64,000 bases of DNA, taken from the NCBI GenBank assembly GCA_013416455.1, contig JACCES010000007.1, forward strand, positions 171,092 to 235,091. Reading direction: 5' to 3'. The notes under the pieces are model-generated. The model was given only the letters and a program-made list of their open reading frames with translations, did no database searches and had not been told where the DNA came from. This DNA comes from Alcaligenaceae bacterium. GTDB lineage: Bacteria; Pseudomonadota; Gammaproteobacteria; Burkholderiales; Burkholderiaceae_B. Below are positions 9,366 to 15,401 of the stretch, one piece after another. The first letter of the stretch is position 1, and each line of letters begins with the position of its first letter. The position numbers and the translations under genes are program-made.

Positions 9366-9381
9366 GCATTACATTTTTGTC
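9366..9381. promoter_or_regulatory. Cop-box-like dyad upstream of the copper ATPase
   Basis: The 16-bp ATTACATTTTTGTCAT matches the layout of the two other dyads in the copper block, with one arm degenerate. It lies 126 bp upstream of the ATPase start. The rest of 9241-9486 shows no gene. Confidence 0.4.
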
Positions 9382-9486
9382 ATCTAAATCGGTACAGAGT
9401 CAGACCTCACGGGGCGATCTACTTGGCGTTCGGCGATTGGTGGGGAAAAAAAGATCCAGCAGTTCGGATCGCCTGCGGGCGATAAA

Positions 9487-9837
9487 GGCGCTCGCCGCGC
9501 GGCTGGTATCCACAATCCTTCTATGTGGCAAGGGCAGCCATTGCCCTGAGTGCGCCGCCTAAAACGCCGACAGTATCACTCCACTCCTTCATCCAAGGGG
9601 TTCGCTTCGCCGGGTACTCACCCGGTCCCTCCGGTTCTCTTCGTTCTCCTTCAGGCTGCGGCTTGCGTGCCAGCCCGTTTCCTATCGTCCTTCCTTGATC
9701 CAGCGCGGCAAGGCGACGAACTCACGGCAACGGTGGCACTCCGGGCCAGACGTAGGACTGCGGTCACCGCAAAACCTACAAAAGGCTCGGAATCTTCGGC
9801 CCCGGTAGCCGGTTAACCCCGAAAGGAGAAAACAACC
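9487..9837 (+). repeat. Leader repeat copy A, upstream of the radC-like gene
   Basis: About 350 bp without a gene that is a diverged direct copy of 12371-12724. Shared blocks in the same order: a 19-bp GC-rich block (9487-9505), the AAAAC(C)GCCGAC.GTATCACT block, an identical run of more than 25 bp over AAGGGGTTCGC to TACTCACCC, GATCCAG..CGGCA.GGCGACG, and GAATCTTCGG near the end. The conserved core folds as CCGGGT-ACTC-ACCCGG (9610-9625). Position before leading-region genes suggests a shared expression signal. Confidence 0.7.
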
Positions 9838-10365
9838 ATGGAACACCAAACCGCCGCGCTGAGCTACGACAACATGAACGCTACCCCTGCGCTCTACGTG
9901 CGGGGCCCTAGCGGTCGCTATAAGCTGGCCAGCGATGACATGATTCTTGCAGCGGGCCGCATGGCTGCAGAAAGTCTGTTGCCGCAGTCACAGCCAGTGG
10001 ACAACCCTCAGAAAGTACGCAAATTTTTCCAGTCTAAGCTGGCCGGCTTGGGGCATGAGTGCGCGGCTTTCCTGTATCTGGATAGCAAGTTCAAGCCTAT
10101 CCGCTACATGGAGCAAGGCCTGGGTACGATCAATCAGGCGAGCGTGTATCCGCGTGAGATCGTGAAAACGGCATTGAGGCTGAATGCTGCCGCTTTGATC
10201 ATGGCGCATAACCATCCGTCCGGTTCGTCCGAGCCGAGCATGGCCGACCTCAATCTGACCCAGCATCTCAGGAAAGCGCTGGCCTTGATTGAGGTGCGGT
10301 TTCTTGACCATGTCATCGTGACCGCGTCAGAAACGATCTCGCTCGCCGAACGTGGGGAGATGTGA
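9838..10365 (+). CDS. radC: RadC-like JAB-domain protein
   Basis: 175 residues. The JAMM metal-binding motif HNHPSG is at 124-129 (His124, His126) with Asp137 completing it, typical of the RadC/COG2003 family. Chromosomal RadC is usually longer (about 220 residues) because of an N-terminal helix-hairpin-helix region, which this copy lacks. Short JAB-domain RadC-like genes are frequent on plasmids and integrative elements; their function is not established and the old DNA-repair assignment is doubtful. GAAAGGAG precedes the ATG. It ends in a clear terminator, so it is a single-gene unit under leader repeat A. Confidence 0.88.
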   Translation: MEHQTAALSYDNMNATPALYVRGPSGRYKLASDDMILAAGRMAAESLLPQSQPVDNPQKVRKFFQSKLAGLGHECAAFLYLDSKFKPIRYMEQGLGTINQASVYPREIVKTALRLNAAALIMAHNHPSGSSEPSMADLNLTQHLRKALALIEVRFLDHVIVTASETISLAERGEM

Positions 10366-10379
10366 GAGCCAGAAAATCG

Positions 10380-10404
10380 GGCAGGGCGTTCCGCCCTGCC
10401 TTTT
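10380..10404 (+). terminator. Rho-independent terminator after the radC-like gene
   Basis: 9-bp GC-rich stem (10380-10388 with 10392-10400), 3-nt loop, then TTTT. Confidence 0.85.
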
Positions 10405-10473
10405 ATAGGCACGAATGCAATTGACCAGGAAGGTCCACGGTTGGCCAACACCGTCGGCAAATTTGCTTTGTAG

Positions 10474-10491
10474 TATCCCCCTAGGGGGATA
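10474..10491 (+). promoter_or_regulatory. Palindromic operator for the CsoR/RcnR-type repressor
   Basis: Perfect 18-bp palindrome TATCCCCCTAGGGGGATA, ending 10 bp before the repressor ATG. CsoR/RcnR-family repressors are known to bind G/C-tract palindromes flanked by A/T. A weak TTGCTT (10463-10468) could be the -35, so the operator would cover the promoter spacer. Confidence 0.75.
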
Positions 10492-10501
10492 AAATTGCCG
10501 C

Positions 10502-10759
10502 ATGAAAGCAGAGGGCAAGCACTCTACTCATCCCGATATCGTGAAGCGTCTGAAACGTGCCGATGGGCATCTTCGGCACGTCATCGGGATGATCGAAGGT
10601 GGCGACTCGTGTCTCGACATCGCCCGTCAGCTCGCGGCGGTAGAAAGCGCTGTCACGGCGGCAAAGCGCGTTCTCATTCACGATCATATCGATCACTGCA
10701 TTGCCCATGACAACGACTCCGTGCTGGCCGAAATGAAGGCGCTGACCAAACTGCTTTGA
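10502..10759 (+). CDS. CsoR/RcnR-family metal-sensing repressor
   Basis: 85 residues, all-helical DUF156 fold. Candidate ligands: Cys37 in GDSCLDIA, and His62 and Cys66 in HDHIDHC, the Cys/His-x3-Cys layout of CsoR. His10 and His60 add RcnR/NreA-like possibilities. The family has no HTH; it wraps DNA as a tetramer and releases it on metal binding. A perfect palindrome immediately upstream fits autoregulation. The next gene starts 9 nt downstream and encodes an exporter with a His-rich tail, so nickel or cobalt is the likelier effector than copper. This is inference. Confidence 0.85.
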   Translation: MKAEGKHSTHPDIVKRLKRADGHLRHVIGMIEGGDSCLDIARQLAAVESAVTAAKRVLIHDHIDHCIAHDNDSVLAEMKALTKLL

Positions 10760-10768
10760 GGCCATCCG

Positions 10769-12079
10769 ATGCTCTCTGTCCTGAAGAACAGCACGTACCG
10801 CCACCTGTTCGCGGCTCAAGTGATCGCCCTTATTGGCACCGGACTGATGACGGTGGCGTTGGGCCTGCTTGCCTACGACCTTGCCGGTGCAGATGCTGGC
10901 GTGGTTCTCGGCACTGCGCTCGCCATCAAGATGCTCGCCTATGTTGGAGTTGCTCCGGTGGCGCAAGCGTTCGCAGATCGGCTGCCGCGGCGATCTTTGC
11001 TTGTTGCTCTAGATCTGATACGAGCGGCTATTGCGCTGAGCCTGCCCTTTGTCAGCGAAATCTGGCAAATTTATGTGTTGATCTTCGTTTTGCAGGCGGC
11101 ATCGGCAGGCTTCACGCCGACCTTTCAAGCCACCATCCCGGACATCCTCCCCGATGAAGACGAATACACGAAGGCACTGTCTCTTTCGCGGCTGGCCTAC
11201 GATCTAGAAAGCTTGGTGTCCCCTATGCTGGCCGCCGCGCTGCTCACGGTCATCAGTTTTCACAACCTGTTTGCCGGAACGGTTCTCGGCTTCCTTATTT
11301 CCGCGGCGCTCGTGGTAAGCGTGAGGCTGCCCTCAACCGTTCCAGGCCCGCGTCGTGGTATCTGGGAGCGCATCACGCGCGGTACGCGGATTTATCTTGC
11401 CACGCCCCGCCTTCGGGGCCTGTTAGCGACCAGCCTCACAGTGGCAGCTGCTGGGTCAATGGTGATTGTGAATACGGTGGTCATCGTGAAGGCTCGCTTC
11501 GGTCTGGGTGAATCCGAGGTCGCGTGGGCGCTGGCTTCTTTCGGAGGCGGCTCGATGATTGCTGCCTTCGCACTGCCTCGTTTGCTTGGCAAGCTTGCCG
11601 ACCGACCCGTGATGATTGCGGGCGCGGCGATGCTGGTGCTGGGAACTGCAGCCGGTGCGATGATTTCCAGCTATGTTGGTCTACTGGTGATCTGGGTCGT
11701 TGTCGGCTTTGGCTACAGCATGGCGCAAACACCTTCCGGTCGATTGTTGCGTCGCTCAGCACATCCCGAGGATCGCCCTGCGGTCTTTGCCGCGCAGTTC
11801 GCGCTATCTCATCTATGTTGGCTCATTGCCTATCCTTTGGTCGGCCGTTTTGGCGCTGCCTTTGGACTGCAGTCAACCTTCGTCATCATGTCGCTCATCG
11901 GTCTCGCCGGAGTGGGGCTGGCATTGCGGCTCTGGCCCGCTAGTGATTCTTCTGACATCCCTCACGATCACCCGGATCTGCCACCAGATCATCCTCATTT
12001 GCGCGAATACACAAACCAAGGTGTGCATCGCCACCCCCAAATCGTTGACGATCTGCACCGGGACTGGACGCGCGTTTAA
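10769..12079 (+). CDS. MFS exporter with His-rich tail, NreB-like (probable nickel efflux)
   Basis: 436 residues with about 12 hydrophobic segments and the MFS loop ADRLPRR after TM2. The last ~45 residues are cytoplasmic and His-rich (HDHPDLPPDHPHLRE and GVHRHPQ), as in the NreB nickel-resistance transporter. It is co-transcribed with the CsoR/RcnR-type gene, so metal derepression would induce export across the inner membrane. Similar MFS proteins exist for other metals and drugs; nickel is inferred from the tail and the repressor pairing. Confidence 0.75.
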   Translation: MLSVLKNSTYRHLFAAQVIALIGTGLMTVALGLLAYDLAGADAGVVLGTALAIKMLAYVGVAPVAQAFADRLPRRSLLVALDLIRAAIALSLPFVSEIWQIYVLIFVLQAASAGFTPTFQATIPDILPDEDEYTKALSLSRLAYDLESLVSPMLAAALLTVISFHNLFAGTVLGFLISAALVVSVRLPSTVPGPRRGIWERITRGTRIYLATPRLRGLLATSLTVAAAGSMVIVNTVVIVKARFGLGESEVAWALASFGGGSMIAAFALPRLLGKLADRPVMIAGAAMLVLGTAAGAMISSYVGLLVIWVVVGFGYSMAQTPSGRLLRRSAHPEDRPAVFAAQFALSHLCWLIAYPLVGRFGAAFGLQSTFVIMSLIGLAGVGLALRLWPASDSSDIPHDHPDLPPDHPHLREYTNQGVHRHPQIVDDLHRDWTRV

Positions 12080-12370
12080 GTGCGGTCCGCCGCTCATACC
12101 CCTGACACAGAAAGACAAGCCACAGCAGCGCCGAATCTAACCGCGCCTTAGTTTCCTGACTGGGCGGGTGGGCCCTATTTCAACGATAGTCCACACGCGT
12201 GTCCCTCCGCCTGTCGGCTGCGGGCCGGGCTGTCGTGCTTCGCAACAAGCCGCCTGCGGCGTCTTGCCCCTTCGGGCTTCCATCCCTCACGTCTTCGCGC
12301 CTGCCGGCGCTGCGCGCTTCGCTTGCTCTGGGCCGGTGGCCCAGGTGAGAGCCGCGCCGTGCGCGGCTGG
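12080..12370. other. GC-rich intergenic stretch
   Basis: No convincing gene on either strand. Many short CG-rich inverted repeats; it separates the metal exporter from leader repeat B and may carry the end of the inserted metal module. Confidence 0.5.
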
Positions 12371-12724
12371 GGCGCTCGCCGCGCGGCTGCCGTTCGGGGT
12401 CATCGCTCGGGCGGGCCGCTGTTCCGTCTTCCGTGAGTTCCGTCGCCAAAACCGCCGACGGTATCACTGCGCTTCTCCCTACAAGGGGTTCGCTTCGCCG
12501 GGTACTCACCCGATCCCTCCGCTTCGCTTCGGGCTGCGGCTTCCGTTCCCGCCTCTTTCCGGTCGGCGCTACATGATCCAGATCGGCACGGCGACGGAAC
12601 TCACGGAAGACGGCGGCAAGACCGGAGAGCCTGCATAAACCCCACACGGCGGATTTACGTTTCGGCTCAAGAATCTTCGGATCCGGTCAGCTGAAAACCC
12701 AAAACCTCATTTGGAGATCAGATC
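12371..12724 (+). repeat. Leader repeat copy B, upstream of the DUF3560 gene
   Basis: Second copy of the 9487-9837 leader, colinear over about 350 bp. It includes the identical 19-bp block (12371-12389), the AAGGGGTTCGC..TACTCACCC run and the hairpin CGGGT-ACTC-ACCCG (12499-12512). The distance from the 19-bp block to the downstream ATG is 354 nt, against 351 nt in copy A. Confidence 0.7.
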
Positions 12725-13534
12725 ATGAACACCTATGAAGCGAAGCAGGCAGCACGGAAAGCAGGGTATCAGGCTAAGGCCGCACAGGCCGAACGACAGG
12801 CAGACGCGGCACACGCCCAGGCGCACGATATGGCACAGGCCATTCCCTTTGGTCAGCCGATTCTAGTGGGCCATCACTCCGAACGTAGCGACCGTCGGTA
12901 TCGGGAACGCATTCATCAGGGCTATGAAAAGTCCTTCGATCTGCAGAAGAAGGCCGAACACTATGCAGACAAGGCCGCAGCGGTAGGGAAAGGCGGTATT
13001 TCCAGCGATGACCCCGACGCCATCGAAAAGCTGAAGGCCAAACTGGCATCGTTGCAGGCATGGCAGGACACCATGAAGAAACTGAATGGCATTCTTCGCC
13101 GCCATGCCAAGGTAGACCCGGAAACCCGCATCAGCGCTCTGGTAGCGACTGGCCTGGTGGACGACTCCCGCGCCCGCGAACTCATCAAACCCGACTTTAT
13201 GGGCCGCATCGGTTTCGCACCATATCAGCTGCAGAACAACAACGCCAACATTCGCCGCATTGCCCAGCGTATTAAAGACCTGGAGAAAGTGGCCGACCGG
13301 CCCGAGTTTGAGCGCAGCGGCCCCGGCTACACCTACCGCGAGGATCCGCAGGAAAACCGTGCCATGTTCCTGTTTGACGGCAAACCCGCCAAGGAAACCC
13401 GCGACTTGCTCAAGCGCCACGGCTTCCGCTGGAGTCCCACACGAAGCGCCTGGGTGCGACAACTGACCGCCAATGCCCAATGGTCGGCAATGGATTTCAT
13501 GCGCGCCTTGGAACTCGCCCAGCGACAGCAATAA
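12725..13534 (+). CDS. DUF3560-domain protein
   Basis: 269 residues, highly charged and Ala/Gln-rich, with predicted coiled-coil helices over about 1-130. The N-terminal part has the DUF3560-like HHSERSDRRYRERIHQGYEKS stretch near residue 50. The C-terminal part (about 225-262) has a KETRDLLKRHGFRWSPTRSAWVR motif found in several mobile-element proteins. The function is not established; such genes sit in leading regions of conjugative plasmids near ssb and anti-restriction genes. A GGAG site precedes the ATG and a terminator follows the stop. Confidence 0.75.
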   Translation: MNTYEAKQAARKAGYQAKAAQAERQADAAHAQAHDMAQAIPFGQPILVGHHSERSDRRYRERIHQGYEKSFDLQKKAEHYADKAAAVGKGGISSDDPDAIEKLKAKLASLQAWQDTMKKLNGILRRHAKVDPETRISALVATGLVDDSRARELIKPDFMGRIGFAPYQLQNNNANIRRIAQRIKDLEKVADRPEFERSGPGYTYREDPQENRAMFLFDGKPAKETRDLLKRHGFRWSPTRSAWVRQLTANAQWSAMDFMRALELAQRQQ

Positions 13535-13544
13535 ACCTTTCCCG

Positions 13545-13571
13545 CCTGGGCGAAAGGTCGCCCAGGTTTTT
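13545..13571 (+). terminator. Rho-independent terminator after the DUF3560 gene
   Basis: 9-bp perfect stem (13545-13553 with 13558-13566), 4-nt loop, then TTTTT. Confidence 0.88.
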
Positions 13572-13600
13572 ACCCTGACTGACACAAAGGAGAAGTCATC

Positions 13601-14059
13601 ATGGCATCATTGAACCGCGCCACTCTGATCGGCAACCTTGGCAAAGACCCCGAAGTCCGCTACACCGCAGAAGGTGCAGCCGTGTGCTCAGTGTCGATTG
13701 CCACGACCAACCAATGGAAGGACAAGGCCACAGGCGAGCGCCGCGAGGAAACCGAATGGCACCGCGTCGTTTTCTATGGCCGACTGGCTGAAATTGCAGG
13801 CGAGTATCTGCGCAAAGGCCGCACGGTATTCGTGGAAGGCCGCCTGAACACCCGTAAATGGCAGGACGCCGACACCGGGGCAGACCGCTACACCACGGAA
13901 ATCATCGCAGACCAAATGCAGATGTTGGGCGGCAGGGAAACGTCACAGACTGACAACGCCCAGCCTGCACCGGCAGCCCGCCCGAAAGGCCGCAACAGCA
14001 AGGCGAAGGCCGCCGCCGCAGCACCTGAGGAAGTCGAACCATCAGAAATTCCGTTCTGA
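13601..14059 (+). CDS. ssb: Single-stranded DNA-binding protein
   Basis: 152 residues. The N-terminal OB fold begins [20 protein letters not shown] and has the usual ATTNQW and [11 protein letters not shown] segments. A flexible Ala/Lys-rich linker ends in EVEPSEIPF, the acidic IPF tip that recruits replication and repair partners. Element-borne Ssb protects the incoming single strand after conjugation. CAAAGGAG precedes the ATG. The element's copy would supplement the chromosomal one. Confidence 0.95.
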   Translation: MASLNRATLIGNLGKDPEVRYTAEGAAVCSVSIATTNQWKDKATGERREETEWHRVVFYGRLAEIAGEYLRKGRTVFVEGRLNTRKWQDADTGADRYTTEIIADQMQMLGGRETSQTDNAQPAPAARPKGRNSKAKAAAAAPEEVEPSEIPF

Positions 14060-14073
14060 TCGACAGCCCACTA

Positions 14074-14130
14074 CAGGCCGGGTAAAACCGGCCTGGCAAA
14101 AAACAATGACTGGCCCGGCTTTGCCGGGCC
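14074..14130. terminator. Paired hairpins between convergent ssb and SRAP genes
   Basis: Two perfect 8-bp stems: 14074-14081 with 14088-14095, and 14112-14119 with 14123-14130. T-runs are weak, so either strand could be terminated. Confidence 0.6.
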
Positions 14131-14176
14131 TTGTCGGGTGTGGTCCCGTCATGTCCGCGCTGACCCGCGCAAATCA

Positions 14177-14851
14177 TTAAATCAGGCTGGACTGTCGCGG
14201 CGGTTCCAGCGGGATGGCATCAAACGCTGCAGCGGGCGGCAGTGTAAACAGGGCTTGCGCGTCATCCTGGCTGCCGTTCAGCCATTGATCGACATCGGCC
14301 AGTTCAATCGGAATGACCGAGCGCTTATCCTGTGCGCTGGCGGGCTTGGCGGGATCCGGCTTATGCATTCTGTTCATAAGGGTGTGAGTGTCCGCATTCA
14401 GCGTGAGCATGGTGTAGTTTTCCACTACTTCGCCGGTTTCCTGGCTGACCCAGGTATTCCACAAACCGGCCAGCCCCCAGGGCGCACCATCGGCGCGCCG
14501 GAACCGCCACCATACATTGCTGCCACTTTCCCAGCAGGGTTCATCGAATGATTCCGCCGGAATGATGCAGCGCTGTCCCCGCGCCCACGCTTGCCGGAAG
14601 GTCGGTTTCCGGGCCAGTTCCTCCGCGCGTGCGTTGTTGGTGGAATAGGGCAGCTTGGCAGCCTTGGCGAAAGGGGGAATCAGCGCCCACTGACCCACAG
14701 CGAGTTCCCGCCCCTGGTTGCCCGCACGAATAAACGGCCCCATGCCCCGGGGATGCACCTGTGGCCCCCAGAGCCTTGGTGGGTTCTGGCGTCCCACATG
14801 CCAGTAGCGTTCAACAGCCGCCTGGTCGGGTGTTACGTAGCGATTGCACAT
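14177..14851 (-). CDS. SRAP domain protein (YedK/HMCES-like abasic-site shield)
   Basis: 224 residues from ATG 14851; a longer frame to 15127 is dismissed because SRAP proteins need Cys at position 2 (MCNRYV here). Known members crosslink Cys2 to abasic sites in single-stranded DNA. The other active-site segments are visible: NARAEELARKPTF (Asn and Glu) and LNADTHTLMNRMHKPDP (His). Single-stranded DNA is what enters during conjugation, so SRAP and Ssb together fit a leading-region role of protecting incoming DNA. MCN instead of the common MCG is a minor variation. Confidence 0.9.
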   Translation of the reverse strand: MCNRYVTPDQAAVERYWHVGRQNPPRLWGPQVHPRGMGPFIRAGNQGRELAVGQWALIPPFAKAAKLPYSTNNARAEELARKPTFRQAWARGQRCIIPAESFDEPCWESGSNVWWRFRRADGAPWGLAGLWNTWVSQETGEVVENYTMLTLNADTHTLMNRMHKPDPAKPASAQDKRSVIPIELADVDQWLNGSQDDAQALFTLPPAAAFDAIPLEPPRQSSLI

Positions 14852-15401
14852 AGAGAAATTCTCGCGTGTTTGCTGCGGGTGTGCAATGTCGGGCTTGCTG
14901 TTCTCTGAGGGTGGTCTGCTGTTGGGGGAGCATGTCAGAGCAGCTGGCGCTGCTGGTGCCGTGCAGTTCCCAGGCTGCGCCTGGGACCCTGTCCGGTGAC
15001 GATGCCAGCCCGGTTCCCGGCCTGGCTGGGACTTTCCGTCCCCAAATTCGCCTTCGCTCATTTGTGGCCTTAAAAGTCCCACACATGACGCACCCCTCGC
15101 GGGGTGGGGAAAGATTTGTGTTTTCAAATGCTTAGCGGGAAACCGGTGTGACCTGCGATGCAGGACAAACAGGGCTACAAAATTGCCTAAGCCATTGATC
15201 GGAAGGCAGAAGGGAAGGCCACGGGTGTGGCCTTCCAGGGTGTAGACGAATGGATAAATACTTCCAGCAGCACCGCGTCTACATTTCGACGGCTGGCTTT
15301 ATACACTTTCATGACATGACGGTGGCTGTGCGGGTCCAGCATGGCTGCAAACGGACAGCAAGCTGACTACCCATTTTCTGCAATCTGCCTGCACAGTTGC
15401 G
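14852..15401. other. Candidate origin of transfer (oriT) region
   Basis: No convincing gene over 550 bp between the SRAP and relaxase genes. Inverted repeats are dense: CACCCC-TCGC-GGGGTG (15091-15106), CCTGC-GAT-GCAGG (15152-15164), a perfect 10-bp stem (15213-15222 with 15227-15236), and TGTAGACG (15241-15248) with CGTCTACA (15276-15283). Location between leading-region genes and transfer genes is where oriT is expected. I cannot identify a nic sequence. A 38-codon plus ORF at 15250 has no good ribosome site. Confidence 0.45.

Noticed and set aside
15250..15366. 38-codon plus ORF inside the candidate oriT
   Set aside because: No convincing ribosome site and it overlaps a long inverted repeat.
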